Shown here: piece by piece, positions 43,327 through 53,909 of the stretch | How the letters are laid out: each line of letters begins with the position of its first letter | Numbering within the stretch: the first letter of the stretch is position 1 | Origin: Rhynchopus euleeides | Taxonomy: Eukaryota; Euglenozoa; Diplonemea; Diplonemida; Diplonemidae | DNA: 64,000 bases | Direction: 5' to 3' | NCBI GenBank assembly: GCA_963210315.1 | Contig: OY723261.1 | Coordinates: 372,001 to 436,000 of the forward strand | The notes under the pieces: model-generated | What the model was told of the DNA's origin: nothing | Databases searched by the model: none | What the model saw: the letters and a program-made list of their open reading frames with translations, nothing else | Program-made: the position numbers and the translations under genes

Positions 43327-46300
43327 TTACAGGCACTGCCACTCGAACTCGACCCCGAGGCTCTGGATGTTGAAGTCGGAGCGGAAGTGCACCAGCGCGT
43401 CGCCCTGCACCTTCTCGCGGAACAGGGTGGGGAGGAAGTGGCCGCTGCGCTTCGCCACCTGCTGCAGGGACGGCTCCAGCTGGAACACGTGCATGTGGTC
43501 GTAGCCCCACTCCGTGTGGAACTTCGTCCACTGGATGCGCACCGTCCCGCTGCACTGCAGGTGCCAGCACACACGCTCGTTGGGTGCATACGTCAGCTGC
43601 CCACGCTCCGGGTACTGCACAAACCCAGGTGTCTCCAGCAGCACCCCGCTCCCCTCGCAGAAGTCAGGGAAGGCGAAGGTGGGGACGGGCACAGGTGTCG
43701 CAGGCACAGGCGTCACGTCAGCACACACCCAGTTCACCGAGATCCCCGTTGCCGCCCCCTCCTTGTCCGTCTCGAAGTGGATCAGCACGTCCCCCGTGTA
43801 CCCCGCCTCCAGCGGCAGCACCTGCCCGCTCTTCTTCCACACAAGCTGCGACTCCTCCTTCGGGCGCTCCAACCACAGCGACACGAAGTCCTTGTCTGCC
43901 TCCATGTCGAAGAGCGTCCACGTCAGCACCAGCTGCTTGTCGCACTTGATGCGCCAGCACGTCGACTCCCCGTTCTTGTACGTCGGCATCACTGCGATAT
44001 CCGCATCATGCACTGCGCTGGGGTCAAGGGGGATAGCCGACCCGGGGTGTGCCAGCGTGCCTGTCGGCTTCTCCAGCTCCGCCCCGTCGTAGCAGAACTT
44101 CGGGAAGTCGGGGCGGGGTGGCGACGGGGTGCGCGGCACCTCCGTCTCGGGGAGGGGCGTGGGCGGGGCAACGGTCGGTGTGGCTGTGGCGGGGATAGAC
44201 GTCGGCACCTGCGTCGGGGGTGCGGGCGTCGGGACGGCTGTGGGCGGTGCCTGTGTGGCTGTCGGGGACGGCGTCCCGGCACACGTGTACTCGAAGGTGA
44301 AGCCCTTCCCACCCTCGAACCAGCCGCCCATCGAGTTGAAGCGCACAATCATGTCACCGGTGTAGTACGTTGCCGGGGCGGGCAGCTCCGTGCCCCAGTA
44401 CTGCGCCACCATCTGCTCCTCCCCGTTCGCGTCGTACGACAGCACCGTCACGTTGTCACCCACCGACGTGTCCAGCAACGTGAAGGTCAGCGTCAGCGGG
44501 CCCCCACACACGATGCGCCGGCACAGGTTCGTGTAGAAGTACCCGGCGTCGCCCTCCGGGTAGTCAACCATCCCAGAAGGACCGGAGAGCTCGACGAAGT
44601 CACTGCACGCAGCAGGAGGCTCAGTCGGCTGCGGGGTCGGGAACGGCGTGGGCTTCTCAGTCGCAGGCGGCGCGCTCGTGGCAGGGTGCTCCGGCGGCAC
44701 AAACGACGTGCAATGCAGGTCGAAGTTGTCGAGCCACGCGTTCCCGCTCGCCGTCACCTGGTCGAACCCGTCAGCACAGCCCGCGTCCAGCGGCACACTG
44801 CGCAGCTCCTCCTTCCCGTCAATCGACACGGTCGCCACCAGAGCCCGCCAGTCAAACACAATGTCGAAGTGGAAGAAGCGCTCGTCCTCGATGCCCCACG
44901 ATGTGTTCACCTCCACACTCGACCCCCACCCTGCCGACGCCTCCCACACGTACGGCCCGACCCGGGGCTGACCCTTCGGCACAGACGGGGAGTCCACGTA
45001 CAGCTGCAGGCACTGCGTCGACGGCTTCTGGAACGGGACCTGCCCGAAGGACATCGTCGCCGAGAGGAAACCGTTAGACATGTTGCGCACCGCCATGTCG
45101 TACGACACACGGCTCGGCTTCGTCAGACTCCACAGCGGCAGCGCCGCCCGGTTCCCGCCCGAGTACGGCTCCTGCCCCATGCGCAGCGACGCCCCCGTGT
45201 CCCCCACACGCTTCGTCGAGTCGGGCCATGTGGTGTACCCGTTGGACCAGTCGCCCATCCCGCTGTCGAAGTTGTCTGCCACGTTGCGCGGGCACGTCGC
45301 GTCCCCCTCGCACTCAGGACCGCCCGTCCCCACGTCACAGCGGCACGGCTCCAGCACCTTGTCGGTGCACACGCCACGCCCGCTGCACACAAACGGGTCG
45401 CTCCCCTCCTTCTGGAAGCACACGTTGTCGGACCGCGCCACACGCACCTGCAAGAAGCACACAGTGTCCTCCCCGCCGTCACCCCCGAAGTTCACACCCA
45501 GCACGAAGCTCTTCCCCGCATCACGCGAAGTCGGGTTGAACAGGATCGACGTCTGTGCCCCGCCGGTGAAGAACTTCAGCCCCGTCTCGTACTCGTACTC
45601 GATCTCATCCGCAGGTGCAGTCGTCACCCCGTACGACAAGGTCACCACACCCCCGACCCTGTACTGCGATGCGAACCCGGCACGGAACGGCTTCGAGTGT
45701 GGGATCACGTACGTCTGCGTGTTGTCGACCGAGGTCATGCACGTCGGTGCCGTGTACTCCTTGCTGCACCCGTTGTACATGAAGTCCAGCGCCTCCACAT
45801 CGCCCTTGCTCAGCCCGCCCGTCATCCCGACAAGCGGGAAGGGTGCCGTCAGGGAAGGCTTCCCGTACTCCTTTTGGAAGCCCCACTGCGGGTAGTGCAT
45901 GATGCCACGGTAGTCGTACCCCCCGAGCTCGCGCCCCGAGTACAGCTTCGTGAACTGCGACTTCCACTTGTCCTGGATGTTGTCCTCGTGCACAACGATG
46001 AAGTCGTCCCTGTCCCGACGCTTCTGTTCGTGATCAAGCCCCACGCTGTGGCCAATCTCATGCACCGCCGTGTCGTGCCCGCAGCCGCTCTTCAGAGAGA
46101 TCCTGTTCCTGCCGCGCTGGGCACCAATAGGGGACGAGCACGCCGCACCCGCCCAGAACTCGATGTACCGCGGCAGCGCAAGGCACTCTGCCTCCGATGC
46201 ACACTGCCGGAAACGCAGGCACGTACGCTCCTCGAAGTGCTGGATCGCAAACAGCACACGGCTGTCACCCTGCTTCATCGGTGTCTGCCCCTCGTACGCA

Positions 46301-46461
46301 TCCGTCACGTTGATGAGCCACGGGATCTCCTCCCCTGCAGGCCACAGCCCCTCGGTCCCCCTGACACGCGACGCCGCCTGCACGTTCGCATCACGCGACT
46401 CACGCAGCGCCGCCACGCATGCTGCCGGCAGCAGCACCTGAAGCACCCTTCGCATGCCCAT
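43327..46461 (-). CDS. Secreted astacin-family metalloprotease with EGF, MAM-like and CUB-like modules
   Basis: 1,044 residues from the ATG at 46461, which begins a signal peptide (MGMRRVLQVLLPAACVAA). The frame is open 63 codons further upstream, but that part shows no coding character. The catalytic domain covers about 40-260: HEIGHSVGLDHEQ supplies zinc ligands His134, His138 and His144 with Glu135 as base, and GIMHY is the Met-turn before the zinc-binding Tyr. Residues about 360-385 form an EGF-like Cys cluster (CSGRGVC ... CRCDVG). Residues 387-590 are a MAM/ConA-like sandwich (DNFDSGMGDW ... WLDNFDLHC). Three CUB-like modules follow near 650-725, 835-910 and 967-1044, the first two separated by a Thr/Pro-rich linker near 730-785. 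Astacins cleave matrix or precursor proteins outside the cell. The layout resembles animal meprin/tolloid enzymes, but the module order differs. An alternative start is Met at 46455. Confidence 0.9.
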   Translation of the reverse strand: MGMRRVLQVLLPAACVAALRESRDANVQAASRVRGTEGLWPAGEEIPWLINVTDAYEGQTPMKQGDSRVLFAIQHFEERTCLRFRQCASEAECLALPRYIEFWAGAACSSPIGAQRGRNRISLKSGCGHDTAVHEIGHSVGLDHEQKRRDRDDFIVVHEDNIQDKWKSQFTKLYSGRELGGYDYRGIMHYPQWGFQKEYGKPSLTAPFPLVGMTGGLSKGDVEALDFMYNGCSKEYTAPTCMTSVDNTQTYVIPHSKPFRAGFASQYRVGGVVTLSYGVTTAPADEIEYEYETGLKFFTGGAQTSILFNPTSRDAGKSFVLGVNFGGDGGEDTVCFLQVRVARSDNVCFQKEGSDPFVCSGRGVCTDKVLEPCRCDVGTGGPECEGDATCPRNVADNFDSGMGDWSNGYTTWPDSTKRVGDTGASLRMGQEPYSGGNRAALPLWSLTKPSRVSYDMAVRNMSNGFLSATMSFGQVPFQKPSTQCLQLYVDSPSVPKGQPRVGPYVWEASAGWGSSVEVNTSWGIEDERFFHFDIVFDWRALVATVSIDGKEELRSVPLDAGCADGFDQVTASGNAWLDNFDLHCTSFVPPEHPATSAPPATEKPTPFPTPQPTEPPAACSDFVELSGPSGMVDYPEGDAGYFYTNLCRRIVCGGPLTLTFTLLDTSVGDNVTVLSYDANGEEQMVAQYWGTELPAPATYYTGDMIVRFNSMGGWFEGGKGFTFEYTCAGTPSPTATQAPPTAVPTPAPPTQVPTSIPATATPTVAPPTPLPETEVPRTPSPPRPDFPKFCYDGAELEKPTGTLAHPGSAIPLDPSAVHDADIAVMPTYKNGESTCWRIKCDKQLVLTWTLFDMEADKDFVSLWLERPKEESQLVWKKSGQVLPLEAGYTGDVLIHFETDKEGAATGISVNWVCADVTPVPATPVPVPTFAFPDFCEGSGVLLETPGFVQYPERGQLTYAPNERVCWHLQCSGTVRIQWTKFHTEWGYDHMHVFQLEPSLQQVAKRSGHFLPTLFREKVQGDALVHFRSDFNIQSLGVEFEWQCL

Positions 46462-48152
46462 CGCCCCCGCTGTCTGTCTGTATAATATCCTGCGAGTGTT
46501 GCATGTGTGTAGTGTGCACTGTGACAACTGCGTGATGTGTACTCCCTCGTCGGCCACGTTGGTTCTCTGGAGCCCATCACGACGCAGCTCCCAGGATACG
46601 CTAGATGCACTGCCGTCTCCCGCCACGGAACGTGACCCGGTTCCATTCAAACCGGTGGGATTGATGGCCAGGCACTTTAGGAACCAGTGAGGGTCAATTC
46701 ATCGTGTTGTCTCCCTAACACTACTACGCGCCTCGCTGTGGACTACAGAAGTGGGTGGATTTTTTGCCCCCCCCCCCCCTAAATCCGAAAACGATTTTTC
46801 GGAAAAGGGACCCCCCCTTGTCAGATGGGACCCACCCAGGGAAAATACCGAGTTTTGGATGTCCAGGATACCCCCACACCCACTGTGGGACACCAAAAGC
46901 GCCCCAGAAGAGCCCAGAAATGCCAAAAAAAAGGGTCAAAACTGGTTCCCCAGCCATATGGGTATTATAGTGGAAGTGTAGAGTGGCGCCGTTGCATGGT
47001 ATGTGCGGTTTTTTGCAGTGGCACAAGTTCGTTGCAGAGCGAAGACAAGCACGTGGTGTAGTTGACAGGCTTTGTATGACCTGTGGCGACACCGGACTTG
47101 CACTCTACATCTCGCAGTCTTCATGACCACACTACAGGACGGAGCCCGTGGCGGAGATACAAGCAGCTTCAGATGCGACAACACGAATCCTAAGTGAATA
47201 TGTGGGATCAGGATGGAGGCGCGGACGAGTGGATCGAGGTGAGGCCCGTAAGGGCAGGACATCCCCCGGAGGGCCAGCTCCTGATTCCGGCCACCCCCCC
47301 CCCCCAAACAGGAGTCTGCGACGTGTACTCCTTCAGTATGAAACTGTCAGCGTTAAGGCAAAGTGAATCAGCACCAAGCAGAGCTTGGGTCATTGGAAAG
47401 AAGACTTGGAACCTAGTGTCTCATCAATGGATGCACGTGTCTGCAGGTCACTGTTGCTGGTGCCAGTGGCTGGCCTTCATGTGGTGTGATGCGGTGTGAT
47501 ATAGTGTGCCTCCGGTGTACAGTGTTGCAGCAACGTGTCACATGACTGGTGGTGTGTCGTCACAAGGAGACACAACAAAGGCCGAACATGCTGCCGTGAG
47601 TCGGGGTGTCAAACACAAGGGTGCGAGGGGTGCAGGGCGGATACGTCACTTCTTGGGAGCCTGGACCAGACGCGCGGTGCAGTGCTAGGGACACACCGCG
47701 CGCAACACGGGCCGCTGCGCAACGGGCGCAGAGTCAACTGAACAGAGACCAAGTCAAGGATTGGAATTGCAGCAGGGAATGCAGCATAGAAGCGACTGGA
47801 CGCCGCACATCCGTGCGCTAGAGGTTGGCAAACACAACACGCCTCTGGGAAGAAGATCAAAACAGCAAGAAACCAAGCGGAACAGGCCCCAGACATTGCG
47901 TTGTGCAACGTCACCCGATTGGGTACGAATCAGAGATAGAACGAAGTGCCACGACAAGCTCGGGTGAGCGAGGGCAAAGTGGAGAAAGGTAAGGTAACGT
48001 AACGTAAGATGCGCACTTGACTCCTGCAGTCGCAATACAGGCAGGTCCTGAGATCTGTTCAGCGCGGCGTGGCGCAGGTGCTCTGGGTTGCGTCACAGGC
48101 AGAAGGGCAGGAGGCATGCAACCAGGCCGCGCTGGCACTTGTTGTTGTCGTT
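46462..48152. other. Intergenic with degenerate C-run element
   Basis: About 1.7 kb. A segment from about 46767 to 46985 begins with a C run followed by TAAATCC and GATTTTTC, which loosely resembles the outer end of the inverted-repeat element at 51221. It may be an old relative, but the match is too weak to call. No gene was seen. Confidence 0.35.
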
Positions 48153-49493
48153 TTACAGCAGCTCCTCGAGCACGCGCGGCATATCCCCGTTGTGCTTCCG
48201 CAGGAGTACGCGCACGGCGTCAGTCATCTCGAAGCCCATCTGCTGCAGTGCGCACACGGCGTCCGACTCCGGCGGGTCAGCACACACGACAGGCACCTCC
48301 ACGACCGGCACTGCAGGGGCCTGCTTCGGCTTCGGGTCGGCTACCAGGTGGTCCGCCTCCTCAGTCTCCTGGGTGCCCACGTTCGCTTGGAACACACGAC
48401 GCGCACAGTGCAGTCCGTGCTGACCACCCTTCTTCGCGCACCGCCTGCAGCAGTGTGTCGTGTGTATGCCTGTCACCTGGAAGCCGCACCCTGCACAGCA
48501 GACCTGTGGCTCACCTGCCGCCTGCCCGAGAGCAGGCTCCTGTGATGCCTGCGTGCGGGGCTGCGTCTCCGCGTCGCTGCTGGAGGTGGCTGCCACCTTG
48601 CCGGCAGCCTGTGCGTCAGCCCTGCGCTGGCAACGCGGTCCGTGCGCGTGTGGGTGCCCCCCCTCCTCCGCACAGCGCCGGCAGCAGTGCGCCTTGCGGA
48701 GCCCGCCGACAGTGCGCGTGCACCCCTCCGCAGCGCACACAGCAGAACGCGTTGCTGTCGGTTTCACACCACCCTCCTCACCCCGCATGCCGCAGCTGCG
48801 AGGGTGGTGGCGGTGACCTGCACCAGGGGCCGTGCACTCACCCTCACCTCCAGCTTCGCCCTGCCTGGCAGTGGTATCGCTGTCTGTCTTCGCGTTGCTG
48901 CACCTGCGACCGTGCTTCCCCGGGTGGCTGGCACTCCGCCTGCAGCATGCTTGCTGCTCCTGCTTATCCAGGCTGTCGGCGGCAACGCGCATGCGTGCGT
49001 GGTGCCTGAGCAACTGCCACCACCCCATAGCATGAGGCTGTGGGTGCCGCGGAGCTGCTGGCGAATGCACCATGTCCCTCACCTCCACCTCGAGGCACAG
49101 GGGCGGGCGTGCACCGCTGCCCGCCTGCTGGCACCACAGGGACACGCACTCCGCCCACTCCTCCTCCACGTCCACCGACACCACGTCCCCCTCGTCGTCC
49201 ACGTACCGCACCCCGAAGTCCCCGCACGCCCACTGCCGTGCGCAGCGCTTCACATCCTCGAACGTGGGGCTGACGAGGCGCGTGCGGCGGCGCTCCACCA
49301 CCACACCCCTCCGCACCAGCACGAACTTCACAGGCACCCCCTCCAGCCCCGTGTGCAAAGCACACGGCGGCGCCTCGGGTGCCGAGGCGGGTGCGGGTGA
49401 TGTAGCTGCCGGTGCAGTTGCGGGTGTGGTTGACATCAGCGCGCTGTCAGCCGGCAGCTGCTTCTCGACCGCGTCGAAGTGCACGGCCTGCAT
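48153..49493 (-). CDS. PB1 - Cys/His-module - UBA protein (p62/NBR1-like layout)
   Basis: 446 residues from ATG 49493; the 56 open codons upstream include the TATA-like tract and are not used. Residues 53-139 fit a PB1 domain: a basic first strand (PVKFVLVRRG, Lys56 at the usual position) and an acidic OPCA-like loop (YVDDEGDVVSVDVEEEW). Residues about 185-370 hold repeats of a Cys/His module whose best copies read HCCRRCAxxGGxHxxxxxC, preceded by a CxxxGC or CCxGC pair, probably zinc-binding. The last 40 residues match a UBA domain (LQQMGFEMTDAVRVLL with MGF loop). PB1 plus zinc finger plus UBA is the order of the selective autophagy receptors p62/SQSTM1 and NBR1, which oligomerise by PB1 and bind ubiquitin by UBA. 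The zinc modules here are not the ZZ type, and no certain LIR motif was found, so function is inferred from layout only. Confidence 0.75.
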   Translation of the reverse strand: MQAVHFDAVEKQLPADSALMSTTPATAPAATSPAPASAPEAPPCALHTGLEGVPVKFVLVRRGVVVERRRTRLVSPTFEDVKRCARQWACGDFGVRYVDDEGDVVSVDVEEEWAECVSLWCQQAGSGARPPLCLEVEVRDMVHSPAAPRHPQPHAMGWWQLLRHHARMRVAADSLDKQEQQACCRRSASHPGKHGRRCSNAKTDSDTTARQGEAGGEGECTAPGAGHRHHPRSCGMRGEEGGVKPTATRSAVCAAEGCTRTVGGLRKAHCCRRCAEEGGHPHAHGPRCQRRADAQAAGKVAATSSSDAETQPRTQASQEPALGQAAGEPQVCCAGCGFQVTGIHTTHCCRRCAKKGGQHGLHCARRVFQANVGTQETEEADHLVADPKPKQAPAVPVVEVPVVCADPPESDAVCALQQMGFEMTDAVRVLLRKHNGDMPRVLEELL

Positions 49494-50332
49494 CGTGGCG
49501 TGTGGTGCTGTGTTGAAGACTGCTGTTTGACGTATCGTCTGGGCACAGGCTCTCCTTCGTGCGAAATATATATATTTGCAGGTGAGAATGATGTCTGGCA
49601 AGGAAGGTGTGGTGCTGTTGGCGGGCAGTACAGGTGCACAGTGCAACCAGCCGTTGTGCAAGGGTGTGGGTGGGGAGGCTCTCCATCGGACAGGTTCTCA
49701 GAGTGGCAAGCTTTGCGCACATGCAGTGGCGTGAAGACCTCACGAAACAAGCACAGACACAACAACAGCCCACCATCATCTGCCAACACTGTGCTGCCTC
49801 CGTCTGTGCATTGCAACACAGGCGTCGATCTCACAGACGGTGATGCAGCCTGCAGACAAACTAGGTGTAGTTCAGACAGTAATTGTGGCACAGCATGCGC
49901 GAACACACAGACAACACTGCAGGCAGTGTGCCATGAAATAGGAAGCGGAGTAGAAATGAAAAGGAAACGAAAAAGAAGCCGACGTCGAAGTCGGCACGAT
50001 CGAAGTAGAGCACAGCAAGAAACACAACAGCATGCACCTCACTTGTTATTGTGAGGCACAGCAGGAAACATATCGGGGCCTCGCTCTCACGCGATTGCGT
50101 GACACTGTCAACGCCCCGTCAGACGGAAACTAGCAGGGTGTTTTCAAGGTACGTGCCGTGGGCTCGAGACAACTTCAACGGACCAGAGAGGAAGTACGAA
50201 GCGGCGCTAGCTGCGCTCGCCCCTGACTGCACCCCCTGTCCCGCTCCACATGCACGGACCTCGACCTGCACTATGGTTTGACGTGCTGTGTACCACATGC
50301 AGCACAACAACAAATACAAGAGACAGACGAGA
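49494..50332. other. Intergenic
   Basis: 840 bp upstream of the PB1-UBA gene and downstream of the Cys-rich gene. It contains a Lys/Arg-coding purine patch near 49950-50010 on the plus strand without gene support. No gene was seen. Confidence 0.4.
49563..49577 (-). promoter_or_regulatory. Candidate TATA box
   Basis: The tract AAATATATATATTT lies about 70-85 bp upstream of the ATG of the PB1-UBA gene, in otherwise GC-rich sequence. It could be a TATA element or a chance AT repeat. Confidence 0.3.
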
Positions 50333-50758
50333 CTAGAGCACCCAGGTGCGGCACGTGATGGTCTGGCAGCAACGCGTCGCAGTCTTGCAGATCCCGGTCT
50401 CCCACATCAGCGAGTTGCACACAGACGGGTCTGTCTCCTGGAACCCGGCCGGGCACACGGGCAGCGCCTTGCACGGGTCCGCGCAGTAGCACGTCCCGGG
50501 CTGGTGCCCGTTGAACGTGCAGTCCAGTCCGTCCGCACACACGTTCGTCTCACACTCCTCCACAAGCCCGCCGCACTTCTCCCCCTCCTGCGACTTCTTC
50601 GTGCACACCTTGAACCCGAAGCACTCCCCGCGCTCCGGGAACACCGCAGGTGTCTTCAGCAGCGACCGGCACGTCCACCCCGCCTCGCAGTGCTTGTCCT
50701 CCGTGCACGGACGCTGCAGCGACGGCACCAGCGCAGCCACGACCAGGAGCGACAGCAT
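50333..50758 (-). CDS. Small secreted cysteine-rich protein (141 aa)
   Basis: ATG at 50758. A short hydrophobic signal peptide (MLSLLVVAALVPS) is followed by a Cys-dense mature part with about 20 Cys in 128 residues. Motifs include CTEDKHC, GEKCGG, NVCADGLDC and PGTC, which recall the disulfide patterns of Dickkopf/colipase or IGFBP-like modules. The similarity is in spacing only, so no family is claimed. There is no membrane segment after the signal. It is likely an extracellular, disulfide-stabilised protein, and lies beside the astacin gene and the PB1-UBA gene on the same strand. A TATA-like GTATAC lies about 55 bp upstream. Confidence 0.7.
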   Translation of the reverse strand: MLSLLVVAALVPSLQRPCTEDKHCEAGWTCRSLLKTPAVFPERGECFGFKVCTKKSQEGEKCGGLVEECETNVCADGLDCTFNGHQPGTCYCADPCKALPVCPAGFQETDPSVCNSLMWETGICKTATRCCQTITCRTWVL

Positions 50759-51220
50759 CTTATGTGTTGGGTGTGTCTGTGCAGCTGCAGATGCCTGTTC
50801 GTGCGGGACGTGTATACTGCACTACACACCCACACGTCAGCCATCAGCCTGGACAGTTGAACGCATGCGACAACGTTGGTCGCCGTTGATTGCGGGGGGG
50901 GGGGGGGGGGATTCGGTATATTCTCTAGCTCAGCACAACCCATCTTGTTATCCCACTAGATTGCAGCGTCCTTGCCCACGAGCACGACCCTGCTGAACAA
51001 CATGCCACAGACACAAAAAGTTGGTATCGATGCCCGGGCGACTGACAGGCCACAGGCAGCGAGGCGGGTCACTCGCGCTGCAGCGTCCAGCCAGATGTAG
51101 GTGGGTCTTCCGGCGACACGCTCCTGGCGGGAGGGATGCTGCAGCAGCTCTGCACCCCGCCCTGCCCCTGTTGGAGCCAAGCGATCCTGGGATCCGCGGG
51201 ACCTGCCCCCCCCCCCCCCC
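50759..51220. other. Intergenic with poly-G and poly-C tracts
   Basis: A 17-base G run (50894-50910) and a 15-base C run (51206-51220), the latter directly abutting the inverted-repeat element. No gene was seen. Confidence 0.45.
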
Positions 51221-51592
51221 TAGGGGGGGTCAAATGCCACCCTTTTACGTGGACAAACACGATTTTTCAAAAAACCGGCGCAGAGGCCCCAAAGCCCCCG
51301 TAAACCCTCCAAACCCCCCCAGATCGGTCCGGAAACCCATCGAACCCCACTTTTCCACCATTCCGGGCACCTCAGGTGCCCGAATTGGGGTACCTAAATT
51401 TTGTGCCACCGTTTGGTACCGGACAGTGCCACTGTGTGGGAGGTTGGAAAAGAAAATGCCCCAACACACCACATCTGAGGGTTGCAATGCATGTTGCTTG
51501 CCAACCACGTCATCCGGTGGGTGTCAGGCGCTATGTAGGTGGCATTAGCCAGGTCTTCGATGAGTTCTGGCTTGTATATGTACCTCCCTGCC
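51221..51592 (+). repeat. Left inverted arm
   Basis: About 370 bp, and the reverse complement of 52011-52372. A short internal palindrome (GGGCACCTCAGGTGCCC) lies at about 51366-51382. Confidence 0.85.
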
Positions 51593-52010
51593 ACCATGCA
51601 CCGGGAGGCTGCCTGTAGGTACGGAACAAGTCCAGATGGTCGTGTGATTCCTGTGCAGCAGTGCTCCACAACCGGGATGTGTTGACAACGACTGTTGCAA
51701 CACGAGCTGTACATTCCGGGAACACACGAAGTGCGCTGTCGTGGTACCCATTGTGCCAGAATTGGTAGTTGCTGCGGTCTACTTTGCCTGGCCCAAGAGC
51801 ACTGGTACTGAACGGTGCAATATGCGTGGCGAGGTGAATGCAACGGAAGGGCGCAAAGTCAATACAGCTCTCGGATGGCGGGTGGTGGTGCCACTAGTGT
51901 GTGACGTTCACTCGAGGATACAACGCATCACAATGAATCAGCAACCGTGGACCGAGTACAATACGCTCTCTGTGGCTGGTGTGGGGGACAAAGGCAGTGC
52001 CTGTGCCGCA

Positions 52011-52372
52011 GGCAGGGAGGTACATATACAAGCCAGAACACATCGAAGACCTGGCTCATGCCACCTACATAGCGCCTGACACCCACCGGATGACGTGGTT
52101 GGCAAGCAACATGCATTGCAACCCTCAGATGTGGTGTGTTGGGGCATTTTCTTTTCCAACCTCCCACACAGTGGCACTGTCCGGTACCAAACGGTGGCAC
52201 AAAATTTAGGTACCCCAATTCGGGCACCTGAGGTGCCCGGAATGGTGGAAAAGTGGGGTTCGATGGGTTTCCGGACCGATCTGGGGGGGTTTGGAGGGTT
52301 TACGGGGGCTTTGGGGCCTCTGCGCCGGTTTTTTGAAAAATCGTGTTTGTCACCCCCATTTGACCCCCCCTA
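52011..52372 (-). repeat. Right inverted arm
   Basis: Partner of 51221-51592, with a few small length differences near the outer end. Confidence 0.85.
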
Positions 52373-53909
52373 CCCCCCCCCCCCGCAGGAGGGCAGATCG
52401 GCCAGCAGCCGCAAGAATGCAGTTCCGAAACGAATTTCGAGCCCTCACTTCTCTCCGTCTCGAAACGGCGGGGAAACACCTCCGGAAAGCGACATCCTTG
52501 AGAAATGGGTTCTGCACGTTTCCGCCCCGACACTTCATGACCTCGCCACGAAGTGAACCGGGGGGCCACAGGTAACAACTCACAAACTAACTAGCAAGAA
52601 ACCACGGGGGTCGGTCGGGGTAGATTTACCGAGGGATTCGTGTCATTTTAAAAAGAACCTGTTTTTTTCTGGCGTCAACAATCACAACAATGTGAGAGGA
52701 ACCTTTTGTTTGTTCTGGGGAAGCTGGCTTGGCATCATAAAAATATATGGAAGCAAGGCAGGCCCAGGTGGGTCGGGGCACGAAGGGAGGATGGAACAGA
52801 AAGGCACATCATGGCAGCTGAGGCAGGGCAGGTACTTGTTGGGCCACCGGGAGGGCTGGGGTCATCCCCCCCCCGACACATACGCATTAATACACAGAAT
52901 GCCCCCCCTCCCCCGCCCTAACCCCACCCGCCCAGTGGCAGGAGTCTATGCCACATGCATGCGGGTGCGCGTCAATTTGTTAGTCGGGCCTCCTCCTTAG
53001 CGAGAAGGAAGTCTTGCAGTATAACCAACCCCAAGCAGGGGAAGGGGTGGGGGGTGGGGGAGGGCAGGTGGCGCACACACCAAAAAAAAAAGGAACGTCT
53101 TCACACAATATTGCACAGCTTGCTGTAAAGATGTGTGTTTGTTTCAGCACCCGTCTCTCCCACACCACCCCGCCCACAGAGAGAGGTCGGAAACAGAATC
53201 CATCCCCTCCGCCCCCCCTCCCCACTGGCGCAAAAAAAAACTAGGTCTGGGGAATTCTTATAGGGCTTCAGCCCTCCTGGGAGACCCAAACCCGATTATA
53301 GTGGAACGCACCTCTCGACACTTTTCGGGAACTCTGTATGTTGCATCGACGCCATCCAGACCTGACGCACGACACGAGTGCGCAGCGTTGTGGGACTTTT
53401 GTTTTGAAGGTTGGCAACTATAGAGGCGGGATGACCCTTGAAACGCTTCGCGTGGGACATGCGATTCCAACGATGAGGTATAAAGGAACCTCCTGTCTTT
53501 CAGCGACCCGGTCTTTAGAGCTCGGCCGTACCTGTCCTGTTCGGGAATCATTCGTTGTGTCAAACTGTCAACTTTACAGCCCACTTCCCTGCACTTCTGA
53601 ACGAACGGCCTCATTTGCTATCCGGTTATTCTTGAGCATCAAAGAGATCCGCCAGGGTCGCACGAATTTTCACTATGCCAAACAGGGGGAACAGCGGGGT
53701 TTGCGGGGGGTTTTTTTGCGCTGCAGGCGTGGGCGATACATGGAGACAGAGAGGCGGAGATAGAGGACGTGTGTATGCGCCGCACCGTTGCATCGTTTTC
53801 CTATGCGGTTCCACCCGCCCCCCCCCCCCACCCCCCGTCCGCGCCCTGCCCGTATGCTCCGCAAATGCACACCCCAGCCCTGCCCCTTGCAACCCGCCCC
53901 GAAAGGCAA
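52373..53909. other. Intergenic, no gene seen
   Basis: 1.5 kb with several A and C runs. Open frames up to about 140 codons on the plus strand around 53338-53763 have no family signal. A TATAAA-like motif lies near 53479. The right end is the 3' flank of HslU. Confidence 0.45.

Larger units (their letters stand above)
51221..52372. mobile_element. 1.15-kb TIR element (foldback/MITE-like)
   Basis: Two long inverted arms, 51221-51592 and 52011-52372, are nearly identical and face each other across about 420 bp of unique sequence. Each end reads TAGGGGGGGTCAAATG outward-in, so TA dinucleotides flank a G-run terminus, as in TA-targeting DNA transposons. Both arms carry the same short open frame (MPELGYLNFVPPFG...), which is just the arm sequence read twice. 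No transposase is recognisable. The element lies between C runs, which probably were the insertion context. Small differences between the arms show moderate age. Confidence 0.8.

Noticed and set aside
43255-46485. Plus-strand open frame of 1,076 codons
   Set aside because: It lies exactly antisense to the astacin gene, is rich in Arg, His, Val and Leu as expected of a high-GC shadow, and has no domain.
46767-46985. Degenerate copy of the 51221-52372 element
   Set aside because: Only a C run, TA and GATTTTTC are shared; too little to call homology by eye.
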